From Brachypterus glaber (Eukaryota > Arthropoda > Insecta > Coleoptera > Kateretidae), in NCBI GenBank assembly GCA_958510825.1, contig OY294045.1, positions 93,928,988 through 93,992,987 on the forward strand: a stretch of 64,000 nt of DNA, read 5' to 3'. The translations under genes and the position numbers were made by a program. Every line of letters begins with the position of its first letter. Position 1 is the first letter of the stretch. This document shows, piece by piece, positions 1-10,531 of the stretch. Below the pieces are notes generated by a model, which saw nothing but the letters and a program-made list of their open reading frames with translations, was not told the DNA's origin and did no database searches.

Positions 1-280
1 TGGGTCCGCAAGGTTTGGTTTTATGCTTTTGTGCACTCTATTAATGTATTAAATTCCACTCGTTTATATTTTACGTGAACTTAACAAAATCGGGTTTTTA
101 ATAATCTCAATGGGGATTAAAGATTATCAGTGATTGGTTGTTGAATTTTGCTCGTTATACGTCAAAATCTATAAATAATGATGGTAATATGATGAAGAAA
201 ATGCCCTGGGTTACTAATGGATGGAAACCATTAAAGAGAATATTTTTTACTTTTTAATAATGGAAAGTTGAGCAGTTGAA
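1..280. other. Unassigned AT-rich sequence at the window edge
   Basis: No convincing reading frame or repeat was seen. It may include upstream parts of the degraded retroelement that becomes readable near position 400. Confidence 0.4.
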
Positions 281-1242
281 TTGGGGGAATATAATAAGGA
301 TTTATTCAATGATTCTATTTTAACAGATTATCGATTTACTAATAGTAATAATAGTGATAGTATCCTATTCGATCTGGATATAATTATTATTATATTATTT
401 ATTCTAGACAGACCGGAAAAATTTAGATTTTTTTTTAAACTCCTCCGATACGCAGACGACTCATCCATGTTGGTCAAGTCCGATCTGAATAGCTTTCTAG
501 AATTTCTTAGTTTTCTTGCCAGCCTGATGCATCAATGGAGTAAAGAAAACTCATTAATACTTAACCCACAGAAGTCTGCGGTCCTTAAATTTAACAAAAT
601 TCAAAATGATAGAAGTTTATTAGTTTACTGTTCAAAAAAATCTATTCCGGAGGAGTCAGAATTTAAGCTACTGGGACTGTTTTTAGATGAAAATATTTCA
701 TGGGACATGCATACTAGTTATGTAGCTAGAAAATTAAATAGTTGTAATTATGCTTTACTTAATTTAAGAAGCAACGTCTCAAGAAATATTTTGTTAACTT
801 ATTATAATGCGAGCATAAAGTCTCACATGGAATATGGCCTTATCATTTGGGGGGCTCGATACATGTACACAGACTTTTAACTATACAGAAAAAAATTATT
901 AAAACACTGTGTGGAGTAAAACGGAGATGCCACTGTAACCCTCTATTTATTAAAAATAAAATAATGACTATATTTTCACTTTACTTTTACAATTTAATAA
1001 TTTTTGTTGCTCAAAACAAATCTAAGTTCATTTCAAATGATGATTTAAACTCTATAGCAACTAGAAACTCCTACTTGTTAAGCATTCCTGGACATTGCTC
1101 GGCGAAGTTTGAAAAAAGTAGTAGGTATATAGGCATAAAAGCTTTTAACAAGTTACCTAAAGAATGTAAAAATATAAATAAAAAACAGTTAAAAGTGAAA
1201 CTTAAATATTTTTTCTTGCAAAATCCGTTTTACTCCATGTGA
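281..1242 (+). pseudogene. Non-LTR retrotransposon ORF2 remnant (RT palm/thumb and C-terminus), frameshifted
   Basis: This is the C-terminal half of a LINE-type reverse transcriptase, an enzyme that copies element RNA at a nicked chromosomal target. The first frame (281-880) becomes convincing around residue 55, where LRYADDSSML carries the YxDD catalytic box. It continues into FKLLGLFLDENISW, the palm/thumb motif of Jockey/CR1-like elements, and then SHMEYGLIIWG. A frame change near 850-880 shifts the reading into 847-1242, which carries the typical QKKIIKTLCGVKRR stretch and ends KLKYFFLQNPFYSM before a stop at 1242. The fingers, RT boxes 1-4 and the endonuclease are missing, so the copy is 5' truncated and dead. 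Residues before about 50 are AT-rich filler. The clade (Jockey or CR1) is inferred from motif style only. Confidence 0.8.
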
Positions 1243-1645
1243 ACACGATAAGTCAAGAACGAATAATCTGATCGACTTGAAATTTTCAGGAAAAATCAAG
1301 TTCTACTAGGGGAAGATCCCTATTGTTTTTAAAAGTAATTCCCCAAAAACATAAAAACGTTTTGGGTGTTAAACTTTTAAAAAAAAATCGAAAAAAGCTG
1401 GAAGAAAATTTCGATTAAAGCAGATTTTTCAGAAAAATTGCTTTTATTATCAAGGATCAATTCTACCAAAAGAAAATAAAAAAATAAAAAATTTTGAATT
1501 TTTTTTTTTTGATTTTTTTTTATTATTTTTCATTTTCCACAAAAAGAAAATTTAATAAAAAAGATATTTTTTTGAAAAAAAAAAAGTAATATTTTTTTGT
1601 TATTTTCTTTTTAAATATTTTTTTTAAGTATTAAATACTTCCCAA
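1243..1645. other. A/T-homopolymer-rich stretch, no gene
   Basis: This region follows the retroelement stop codon and holds long runs of T and A broken by short motifs. It resembles the T-rich flank of the palindromic repeat seen intact at 41770-42280, but I could not align it base for base. Confidence 0.4.
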
Positions 1646-1676
1646 ATTTTGGAAAATGCAACCATCTACTGTGAAT

Positions 1677-1856
1677 AATATACATTAAATACATTATATA
1701 CATTATATACATTATATACATTATATACATTATATACATTATATACATTATATACATTATATACATTATATACATTATATACATTATATACATTATATAC
1801 ATTATATATACATTATATACATTATATATACATTATATACATTATATATTACATTA
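1677..1856. repeat. (TATACATTA)n minisatellite, first block
   Basis: About 19 near-identical 9-bp units alternate TATATACAT and TA. A few units are lengthened by TA. Open frames across it (MYIMYIMYI on the minus strand) are artefacts of the repeat. Confidence 0.95.
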
Positions 1857-1914
1857 CATTTTGTTTAACCTCGTACTATTCTACTTAATTAAGCATCCCC
1901 TAAGTCCAGGACTT
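1857..1914 (-). repeat. 5'-truncated tRNA-SINE 3' end inside the minisatellite
   Basis: On the minus strand this reads AAGTCCTGGACTTAGGGG, then TGCTTAATTAAGTAGAATAG, TACGAGGTTAAAC and an AATGTAATGT tail. It is the same 3' region as the SINE copies at 28751, 29350 and 49331. The tRNA-like head is absent. The SINE tail runs straight into the minisatellite. Confidence 0.85.
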
Positions 1915-1974
1915 TTATACATTATATACATTATATACATTATATACATTATATAACTTATATACATTATATAA
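1915..1974. repeat. (TATACATTA)n minisatellite, second block
   Basis: About six further units of the same 9-bp repeat lie on the far side of the SINE tail. The SINE fragment is therefore embedded in the array rather than at its edge. Confidence 0.9.
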
Positions 1975-2012
1975 TGGAATGCGTAGCATTACATATCTTT
2001 ACGCCTTATTAT

Positions 2013-2699
2013 TATTATTATTATTATCAATATTAAAATGTTAACTTTTACTTCTAGATTAGAAAAAAAAGTATGTTTATAAAATAAAATGTGTCCAAGA
2101 GGGACAAAGAAAATATAGAATTTAGATAATTTGTTGTTTACCAGCAGTTTAAAATCTGAAATATTTTTAATGAAACTACTATAATTTATGATAATTATCA
2201 ATGTCTAAAATCTCAGAATTAAATATTTCATTTTGCAGAAGTTAGAAGCCTTCAACGCTGTATTTAAACAATTCAGTATCTTTTATTTTTAGTCTACATT
2301 TTAAAGCTATTATAATGACTCACTTCAAAGCTCAAAAGCAAAGCTTTGAAAACTTTAGTTTTATTTTCACTTAATATTCACAGTGTGTATTGTTCCTTTC
2401 ATTTATTTTAGAGACACAGTAAAATTTGATATCGTTCGATAAACTGTGGATATTACATAGATTTCGGTGGAATTTTTCACTTCAGAAAACTCCAAAGACT
2501 TCAAATAAAGTAAACACTTTTAAGATATAGTTTTTTCATTTGATTGCCGATTACGTACTGAAAACGATTTATTGCAATATGCTCTATCGATTGCTGTTGA
2601 CTGGAGACTATTCTGGTAACATAAAAGAGTTTTCTGTTATTCTTGAAAAAGAAATAATATAACTTGATTCCAAGGGGACATGCTTACAGAAAGAACATG
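2013..2699. other. Unassigned sequence between repeats
   Basis: The region has ordinary AT-rich composition with an (ATT)n stretch near 2010-2026. I see no reliable gene. The 3' portion may be a decayed upstream part of the reverse-transcriptase fossil that becomes legible at about 2700. Confidence 0.4.
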
Positions 2700-3610
2700 T
2701 TTAAAGACAATTCTCATAATCTTAAAAAAGCAAAAGAAGTAGTTATTCACAAAAAAGAGGAAAAACTGATGTAAATAATTATGAACAAAGATCTAACCTA
2801 TCTGTCTTTGCAAAAATTATTGACAAAGTCATGTGTAATCGGTTAGTTAACTTCTTTGATAAGTACAATTTACTTTAATCCTCTCATTATGGCTTTCGAT
2901 CTGCTTTAAGTATCAGCTATGCCTTATTTTAAATTTTGGATTATGTCATAGAAAATGTAGATAATGGAGAAAGTATACACTGAAAAAAAGGATCCTTTGC
3001 GGTAATGGCATATGAAATTAGGCCAAATGCTTCGCACCCTTGAATACGTCCAAAAGCGCCCTCTCTTAACATGAAAATATAGTTCACTTGCCAAGATCTT
3101 TCTGATTCTTTAACTTAAAATTCTTGGATCTTGTGTGAAATGCAAGTCTTGTCTCAAAAGAAATGTTCTTGAGCCAAAATGTTTAAAATTATTTAATTTT
3201 TAACAATCTTAAAACAAGATAAATGGTTTTTGCCTCAAAGACGCCAGGTCCAAGAGAATTTTAAAAATATTTCAAAAGCGACACTTTTCTTGGGACGAGC
3301 TAAATACTTTTGTTTGAAGATACACATCTTTTAAGCTAAAAGAATAACTGCCAAGAGTGTTGACTACTTTGAGCCAAGAACTTATTTTTTTTTAGTGTAG
3401 TTTCAGGGCTCTTCTTTGACTTGGCAAGGACATTTGATATCCTTGACATTGATATGATTATTTTAAAATTAGAATCGCATATAAAAGTTCTTGCTTTTCC
3501 TTTTATTGACTTTTAAAGAAATGAAAAATGGAAACTAAATATTTATACTGAGTATTAAAAACACTAAAAATAATATAAAGTAGGACTAAGAGGTACTTAT
3601 TTATTGGAAT
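2700..3610 (+). pseudogene. Degraded non-LTR reverse transcriptase (fingers and RT boxes 1-3), split by a MITE
   Basis: Translated in pieces, the stretch gives NLKKAKEVVIHKK, then NNYEQRSNLSVFAKIIDKV and RLVNFFDKYNLL. These match the NYRPISVLP...FSKI...NRL region at the start of LINE reverse transcriptases. After a 424-bp insertion (2976-3399) the same protein resumes as LFFDLARTFDILDIDMIILK, equivalent to the FFDLSKAFDTVD box that carries the first catalytic aspartate. A weak KVGLRGTYL follows near 3580, in the position of the PQGS box. Stops and frame changes make it a fossil. Its clade looks like that of the other Jockey/CR1-like fragments here, but this is inferred from motifs. Confidence 0.7.
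2976..3399. mobile_element. Family-D non-autonomous TIR element (TACACTGAAAAAA ends), copy 1
   Basis: A 424-bp element starts TACACTGAAAAAAAGGATCC and ends TTTTTTTTTAGTGTA, so the terminal inverted repeats are short. It interrupts the RT fossil between GESI and GLFFDLA codons. A second copy in inverted orientation lies at 32461-32870. Coding is absent. The target duplication is not clear, so I do not assign a superfamily. Families at 45496 and 50424 share similar ends. Confidence 0.8.
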
Positions 3611-3788
3611 AACTACTTAAACCTGAAACAAATTATTCATTTTTTTAAAATGAGTTAAATATATTTATATCAAGTATTTTTTTACTTGCAACAATTATCT
3701 AAAATACATCATATTAGAATCATTTTTCTCTATGTGTAGGCATTTATTAATATTAAAAATTGGTAGGGCCTGATAAATTCATTATAAA

Positions 3789-4860
3789 ATAGATGAAACG
3801 TTGCAAGCACCCTGTAAAAACATCGGCACTATTGTACACTAGAGCCATCTAGTTTGCAAATTTCAAACTAGGTGTTTTGTTTGATTTTAAATTATGTATC
3901 TTTAAAACATTATATTCTAGCAAAAAGCTGTATATAACATTTTTTATAGAGCTTAAAAAGAGCTTTTATTTAAAATATATTTTTTTGAAATCGGGTTATA
4001 AATATGTGAGATATGCTAAAAAAACCTTTTACTGCTTTAAACGCCAATATCTCGAAAACAATGCGTTTTAGGAAAACGTTGTTTATAACATTTTTTGACC
4101 AATTACAAATTATCATTTCGACACTCCCAAGCAACAAGGATGTAACTCAAGTTAGACCCATTTTGAGTTATACTCGTAGGTAAACGCCTTGAAAAAAGAC
4201 ACACATGGTGGTACTACTCAGGTTTCTCCACAGTCCACTTTAAGCAAAAGTTTACTTAAAATCACTAAAGTAAGAAATTCTAAACTTGAATATTATCAGA
4301 AACAAACAGTAAATAAACAATAAATACTTAAACAGTTAAATAGAGAATTTTATAAGCTTTCAAATAATGAATCACATGACTTCCTTTTCCACTTCAATCA
4401 TTTACCCATCCTTAAATAACAAAAAAAAAATATTTTAGAAATTTAGCTGTCGTGAAAAATGACAATATATGAGTTACGGCTTTGTTGCTTGGGGGTATCG
4501 ATTTATGCAAGTGCTAAATTAACCAAATACAAAAATAATTGCCTTAATTATAAACAAAAAACGCTAAAAATAGGAGTTTTACCCTATTTTTACCCCCTTA
4601 CCCCCAAAATCTAATCAGCTCTTCGGAATACGATAAGAAACAATATGCAAAAAACCGCAAGTCGATATCTCATGTAGAAATGGAGTTAGAGAGTTTACAT
4701 CCAGACAGACAGACAGACAGACGGACGCAAACTTTTTTTTACTGATTTCGACTCAGAATGGTCTAAAACGTCGAGAAATGTGAAAAAAACGTGGTCAAAG
4801 ATATTGACTTTTCGGCGTAGATTTCAATACATCGGCATTCTTAGTAGCACTAAGTGCCGA
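3789..4860 (-). mobile_element. Helitron/Helentron-like non-autonomous element (HINE family A), copy 1, with nested insertion
   Basis: Read on the minus strand, the element begins TCGGCACTTAGTGCTAC, a 5' hairpin of ATCGGCACT against AGTGCCGAT. It carries a short (GTCT)n microsatellite followed by GGATGTAAACTCTCTAACTC, and ends at CATCTA(G)TTT. The same order and sequence occur in six other copies here. TC...CTAG termini between A and T, subterminal inverted repeats, and a GTCT microsatellite are features described for Helitron/Helentron-associated elements such as DINE-1 and mini-me. This copy has one terminal mutation (CTAT for CTAG) and is lengthened by the 382-bp insert at 4119-4500. Confidence 0.8.
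4119..4500. mobile_element. 382-bp TIR element nested in the Helitron copy
   Basis: The ends are CGACACTCCCAAGCAACAA and, inverted, CGATACCCCCAAGCAACAA (17 of 19 match). GTAACTCA is shared further in. ATTT flanks both sides (4115-4118 and 4501-4504) as a plausible target duplication. The uninterrupted Helitron consensus resumes directly after it at AAGTGCTAAATTAACC. It has no coding capacity, and I do not recognise the superfamily. Confidence 0.75.
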
Positions 4861-5254
4861 TGTAAATCACAAAAAAAATCTTCTTACTAAATAAATATGA
4901 AATATACGATTTAATGTTTGGAAAGATTTTCGCATTTCCTTGAGAATATTACATTTATCCTGAATATATGAAGTGTTATCCTCTAGCATTCGTTGATAGA
5001 AAGGCGATACATTCTTTATCCTTTTGACATGGCAATATGGAAATATATTTCAATTTGGTGAAAGCAGCACTATCTCCGTAATTCTCCGTCATATATATTT
5101 TATGGAAATATAATAAATAATCGTGAATACACACTTGGAGCGTCCTAAATAAGAGGATTATACTTATCACTAAAAACACTATTTTGTAAATTTATTCATT
5201 TATACGAATAGCAGCTATGGACGGAAAGAAATTTTTAGTCATATTCGTATTACA
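4861..5254. other. Unique spacer between two inverted Helitron-like copies
   Basis: The 394 bp are not repeated elsewhere in the window. The 67-codon minus-strand frame here has no recognisable features. Copies on either side point outward in opposite orientation, so the spacer would be the loop of a large inverted repeat. Confidence 0.5.
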
Positions 5255-5392
5255 TCGACACTTAGTGCTACTAAGAGTGCCAATGTATTGAAATCTTTGC
5301 TGAAAAGTCAAAATCTTTGACCACGTTTTTTTCACATTTCTCGACGTTTTAGATCATTCTGAGTCGAAATCAGTAAAAAAAATTTTGCGTCC

Positions 5393-5424
<32 letters not shown>

Positions 5425-5920
5425 GGGTATAAACTCTCTAACTCCATTTCTACATGAGATATCGACTTGCGGTTTTTTGGATATTGTTTCTTATCGTATT
5501 CCGAAGAGCTGATTAGATTTTGGGGGTAAACGATTGGGGGTAAGGGGGTAAATAGGGCAAAACTCCTATTTTTAGCGTTTTTTGTTTATAATTAAGGCAA
5601 TTATTATTGTATTTGGTTAATTTAGCACTTATATAAAAGATAATTTTAAATTGGTCAAAAAATGTTATAAACAACGTTTTCCTAAATCATATTGTTTTCG
5701 AGATATTGGCGTTTAAAGCAGTAAAAGGTTTTTTTAGCATATCTCACATATTTATAACCCGATTTCAAAAAATTATATTTTAAATAAAAGCTCTTTTTAA
5801 GCCCTATAAAAAATGTTATATACAGTTTTTTGCTAGAATATAATATTTTAAAAATACAGAATTTAAAATCAAACAAAACACCTAGTTTGAAATTTGCAAA
5901 CTAGATGGCTCTAGTGTACA
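5255..5920 (+). mobile_element. HINE family A, copy 2, 3'-truncated
   Basis: It starts at the family 5' end (here TCGACACTTAGTGC) and carries a longer (CTGT)n array at 5394-5424. It stops at CTAGTGTACA, about 75 bp before the usual CTAG end. The next element (5921-6600) begins at the break. Confidence 0.85.
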
Positions 5921-6600
5921 TATTTTTAATACTGAATGTTATTTGTTAATACATATTTTTTATTTATATCGCCACCATTGATATTTAATAGTTTACTTGT
6001 GATATTAAATACTGCAATGTGTGTATTGTATACAAAATGTTGTCATACTAACATAGAGACATGCTGGTACATTTCGATTCCCACGCAACATGTGTTTATT
6101 AATACTGTAACATTTGGTTAATTATATCACAGTTATAGTTTGGTATACTTTAAGTTGTAGTTGTTGTGTTATTGATATAGTTTAAAGTAAAGTAAAATAA
6201 CAATTGGTAAATAATATCAAAATTTTAATTGTTTTTTTATCAGTGTGTAATTGTGTGTGGTTGCAAGCTTTATATTATTACTAATCAAAATTTTGGTATT
6301 ATTTACCGATTGTTAATTTTTCTGAATACTGTAACATACAGTAAACTAGATTAGTAATACAACTTAACAACAACTCACAGTATACTATACTATAAGTGTG
6401 ATATGCTTTACCAAATATTACAGTAATTTTTACTATAACATGCTAGTATTAATAAGCACATGTTGCATGTGGATCCAAATGTACCAGCACGGTATCTATG
6501 GTAGTATGACAATATTTTGTATACAATACACACATTGCAGTATTTAGTATCACAAGTAAAGTATTAAATATGTCATGAGTCATAGACCATGACACTGAGT
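5921..6600. mobile_element. Family-I foldback element, copy 1
   Basis: A long imperfect inverted repeat. Left-arm motifs such as ACTGCAATGTGTGTATTG and CAACATGTGTTTATTAATAC recur inverted in the right arm (CAATACACACATTGCAGT, then TTAATAAGCACATGTTG). The arms are about 280 bp and the spacer is short, around 6255-6285. A second copy is at 27462-28250. A 61-codon frame inside (5936-6121) is not coding. Confidence 0.8.
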
Positions 6601-6712
6601 ATTAACAGCGTCGACATGATATTCCGCTTGGTGAACAATAGTTTAGAGTGTCTATTTACTTGAAAAAAGAGGTTTTTTAAATTCTAATTTTTGCATGCCC
6701 CGGTAATGGCTA

Positions 6713-6862
6713 CTTTGATCCGACCCGTCTTAATCAGTAAAAGATTTCATAAAAAAAAATTAATTCTAAAAGCAAAAAATCGATATAATCGCCCTGCTGT
6801 ATTCTATAATTTGTATTCTGGAGTAGCATCAGGAATCTTCATTCACTTATGAAAATTGTTGT
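6713..6862 (+). repeat. 150-bp direct repeat, left copy
   Basis: Begins GATCCGACCCG and contains AAAAAATCGATATAATCGCC and GGAGTAGCATCAGGAAT. It is repeated at 7127-7273 with few changes, flanking the family-S repeat. Confidence 0.85.
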
Positions 6863-6864
6863 TT

Positions 6865-7124
6865 CCACCCGTAAAAAAACAATTTGCTATCGAGTTATAA
6901 TAAAATTTGGCAACGCTGTACTGGTACCAGCGCAGTCATTTGATGTTTTGATATCCGTCATTTAAAAGAAGTAAATTATTTACTTCTTTTCTGTAAATAT
7001 ATTTTTAATAAGTAAGTGTTTAAATTAGTTTTGAGTGGCCTGTTTTTAATACAAAGATTCAATTAAATAAATTAAAATTTATGAATATCAGTGATTTAAA
7101 GCCTTTAAGATGGAAAGTGCTCAT
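6865..7124 (+). repeat. Family-S repeat, copy 1
   Basis: Runs from CACCCGTAAAAAAACAATTTG through CTGTACTGGTACCAGCGCAG to AAGATGGAAAGTGC. The same sequence occurs at 35318-35625. There is a local inverted repeat, AAAGAAGTAAATTATTTACTTCTTT, which copy 2 lacks. Nothing coding was recognised. Confidence 0.75.
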
Positions 7125-7126
7125 CG

Positions 7127-7273
7127 ATCCGATCCGTGTTAATCAGTAAAAGTTTTCATAAAAAAAATTAATTCTAAAAGCAAAAAATCGATATAATCGC
7201 CCTGTTGTAAAGTATTCTATAATTTGCATTCTGGAGTAGCATCAGGAATTTTCATTCAGTTATGAAAATTGCA
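7127..7273 (+). repeat. 150-bp direct repeat, right copy
   Basis: Matches 6713-6862, with a 5-bp insertion (AAAGT) after CCTGTTGT. Together the pair brackets family S like a long duplication. Confidence 0.85.
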
Positions 7274-7540
7274 CTGACGAATCGGGTTAATGGGATAATA
7301 GACAGCCGTTGGTGTTTTTCCATCGTGGAAAATATCTCAGGAAATACACTGATTATATTTAATCTGGAAACGGTGAACAGTTCCGTATTGAATTAGCAAA
7401 ATCAATTCGATTAAAGCTATAGAATTTAAGATCATTTAAAACCGAATTTAAAGCGGTTTTGAAGACATTTTAGTTTTAAAATATTGGCATTTAAGTCTGG
7501 AAATAACATACAGGGCTAGTAGCCTATACTGTATTTTATA
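7274..7540. other. Unassigned sequence
   Basis: No gene or repeat from elsewhere in the window was recognised here. Confidence 0.4.
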
Positions 7541-8046
7541 TTATTTTTCTATTTTGCGACACTTATAAGCTCATAATCACACGCATTTTGCGTGTTCTTA
7601 TAGGCCCATAAGAGGTCTCTACTTTTTTTTCTGTTGGGTTGGCAACATACAAAAGCCTATCTCTTGACGTTTTGCGTGCAAATGTCAATGTCGATTTAAA
7701 GTTAAATTTTTTACAAAATTTTGTGTTTGGGTTTTTTTTTGCGTGTTAAAATTGTGGTTAATTGCAGTGAAAAAAGAAGAGATGACTGTAAAATATATCA
7801 AAATATCATTTGTTCTTAGAATTTTGAACATAGTGTAAACTGTAATGCCAACCCAAAACAAAAATACTTAAATCAATCAATTTAAATGTAAATTTTTTAA
7901 ATTTTAGAGCAAAATAGAAAAAATTGTATAAGCACTCGTTTCATAACACGTTTTTAGAGCACTAGTACTTTAGAAAACTCGCCGCAAGCGGATCGTGCGC
8001 TAAAAACGTATGTTATGAAACTAGTACTTTAATATACTATTTAAGT
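7541..8046 (-). repeat. Family-C repeat, copy 1
   Basis: About 500 bp. It contains the hairpin CACACGCATTTTGCGTGT, the phrase GCCTATCTCTTGACGTTTTG, and a terminal stem (AACACGTTTTTAGAGCAC against GTGCGCTAAAAACGTATGTT). Other copies lie at 15502, 43528 and 61206, and a partial one at 61806. The conserved stem at one end and hairpin at the other suggest a mobile element of unknown class. Confidence 0.8.
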
Positions 8047-8080
8047 AGTTACCTACTAGTAGTAGGTAACTACTTAAAGA
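8040..8080. repeat. 41-bp near-perfect palindrome
   Basis: TTTAAGTAGTTACCTACTA is followed by its reverse complement, separated by a few bases. It lies at the edge of the family-C repeat, so it may mark an insertion or excision footprint. Confidence 0.8.
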
Positions 8081-8172
8081 ATATAAAATACAGAAACGTC
8101 ACTTTTCGTCGGATCAGAACAACAAGGTTTCAACTGACATTATGAGATTGCAGTAATCACCAGTATATTTTC

Positions 8173-8275
8173 AGTAGTAATATCATAAGTGCATGTTGAA
8201 TTATCGATAATTTTTTTACTGTATTAAAAAAATATTTTGCTTGGCAATTGTTTGAGTGCATTTTTCGTGTTACAA
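8173..8275 (+). repeat. Family-J half element
   Basis: Contains ATATCATAAGTGCATGTTG and TATTTTGCTTGGCAATTG, matching the left arm of the palindrome at 34330-34535. A more diverged relative is at 55155. Confidence 0.75.
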
Positions 8276-8483
8276 TGGTGAATTTGCTTTAATTATTACA
8301 GTTAATACTATTGAAAGATTGACGGAAAAATTTAGAGTGCGACAGGAAAAGAGCTGAGATTTTACTAAACCGAGTAATATTGAGGTTAATTTTAATAAAT
8401 ATTGTAAATTCACGTTCTGACATGGTGAATTTACTTTAATTATTACAGTTAATACTACTGAAAGATTGACGGACAAATTTAGA
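8275..8483 (+). repeat. Tandem pair of about 60-bp direct repeats
   Basis: ATGGTGAATTT...TTAATTATTACAGTTAATAC...GAAAGATTGACGG occurs at 8275-8336 and again at 8423-8483, 148 bp apart. The open minus-strand frame across them is repetitive and not gene-like. Confidence 0.8.
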
Positions 8484-10531
8484 GTATACCATTTTCAGTT
8501 TATTTTAACCTCTTTTAGCTTGGCACATCCATGTTCAGCATGATTCTTTGTGCTGAAACGGCTCACAAAATGAAACGCTATAAATTAATTAGGGTCCATG
8601 TGTCGACGTGCCAAATAGAATTAGGGAAATCCGGGAAAATCTGATTTTGTTTCTAGAATTCTACGGCCAGCTAAGTAGAATCCGAAATGTGAGTGAAATC
8701 TGCCAACTAGACTATAAGGCTTTACCGTTGGGTAAGTTTTCTCAACAGATTCTGTAGAAACCATTGTTTTGTCAAACTTAAACTAGATAGGTAGAATTGT
8801 TTTTTGACTCGAGGAAACTTTTCACCCAGTCTTCTTAAGTTTTCCTCGTTAGTTTTACTGTTTCTTCAGCCTTGTTTCAAACTAATATATTGGCTGCAGT
8901 TTTTTACATTTAAAATAAATGGGTTAACTCCAAGAACAAGCATTTATTAAGCAAAGTTATGATTTTACACTATTATACTATTAAAAATTTTATTCAGTAA
9001 CTTCTACTTAATTAAATACACAGAAAAAGTTAACCAGATAAGAATTACACGGGCCCACAAAAAATCTCCAATTAGTCCAAACCAGACTACATTTTTCTTA
9101 CGTATTCTTGGAACGCTCGCTATCCCCACATTCTTTTTCAAAAAACTGCAATAAAGAATAACGAACGAGCTAGCTCAAACTTCAAAATTCTTTATCACCA
9201 AACTATTGAATTTTGAGCTGTGCCTAAAAACACTTTCAATAAGAAGGTCGAGAACTATAATATGTCCAAATTTCAGCGAAATAGATTTATAAAGTGCTGT
9301 AGTACCTAAACTATGGATTTTGGAGAGTCGAGAATGTCGAGAACTAGGAGAGAGTCTTACAAAACCGGGTACTGGTGTCATGATCCGCATATTTTATATG
9401 GCGTTAATATTTTTAAAATAATATTGCTTTAATCATAGCGCAAATACATTCTGCCTTCACGAGATTTGCTTCTTCAAAGTCCGGCTTGTTCTACATTAGA
9501 TCGGACCCTTGTAGGTATAACTTAAAAATTGACTCATAATTTTAATTGTATAAACAAATATAATTTATGGTTAAAATGATTGTTTCAGATGTCAGGAATA
9601 GTAATAAGCTTGCAAATTGATTAGACTCGAACTCTTCTGTCGGGGTAATTAAATATAGTCGGTGTCTTTAGAAATATTTTGCGCTAAAGGCCTTGTCAAA
9701 TAAATTTAACTATTGACCTACTTATCATATATATAAACTTATGAAAAATTCAGATATTATTCAGTATTACTTAGAGTGTCTCCATGTCAATTTCAAAAGT
9801 GAAAATCTAGTTTCTGTGAGAAATAATTTTGAGAATTATTCTTGAATTAAAAATAGATTTTAAAATTTTGAGACATAATATCAGACTTAAAAATAATATT
9901 GGACATTATAAATATTGTTAGTATGAACACTGATAGTAATTTTGACGAATATTAATGAACTTTGAAAAAAATTCTGTAAACTTATTTAAATGACTTATAC
10001 CAACCAGTTTTAATATTTACACTAAGAAAAATGTGGACAATAAATTGGGCTTTGAAAATGATTGTGAATAGTTGGGATTTCAAATATAGAATGTTTTAAT
10101 TTAGAAGTATTCAATGGAAAACTAATATATAATGGAAATTAGAATTTAGGGGCTTTGCATAGAAGTAGGACTTAGAAGTAGGAGTTGATCTTTCATGTTC
10201 TTGAAGAATTTATTTACATTTATTTAATATATTATTCTTAAAAGTTAAGATACCCGCTCCCGAATAAAGTGCTACGTGGTTAAGTATATTCTCCGTTCGG
10301 GTATACCTTAAAGAAAGAAGATTCAATGACCAACCTAACTGAGTAAGTTATAATAAAAGATAATCTCTGCTTGGCTATAGCCAAATTTTACAATTTAAAA
10401 CATTAGTAAAAAAATATTTATTAGTAAAAAGACCACTTCACGACATTGGTCCATTTTTGTAAACAGTTGCTACTATCTGTCAACTAATGCCAAAATTATA
10501 GTGTAAATAGAGTAAGTTATTTTCTGTCAAA
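8484..10531. other. Two-kilobase stretch without recognised features
   Basis: I see no gene. A weak inverted pair (TTGGCACATC near 8519 and GACGTGCCAA near 8605) could mark a small foldback. A 71-codon minus-strand frame at 9175-9390 has no family signature. Confidence 0.4.

Larger units (their letters stand above)
1646..2012. repeat. Family-P repeat copy expanded internally by a 9-bp minisatellite
   Basis: The left edge (GGAAAATGCAAC, then CTACTGTGAATA) and the right edge (TATATAATGGAATGCGTAG, then CATTACATATCTTTACG) match adjacent parts of the family-P repeat at 12820-12905 and in both arms of 41770-42280. In those copies the two edges are separated by only a few bases. Here about 300 bp of TATACATTA repeats plus a SINE tail sit between them, so the array grew from the AT-rich junction inside the older repeat. 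Confidence 0.65.

Noticed and set aside
1611..1802. MYIMYIMYI minus-strand frame
   Set aside because: Translation of the 9-bp minisatellite.
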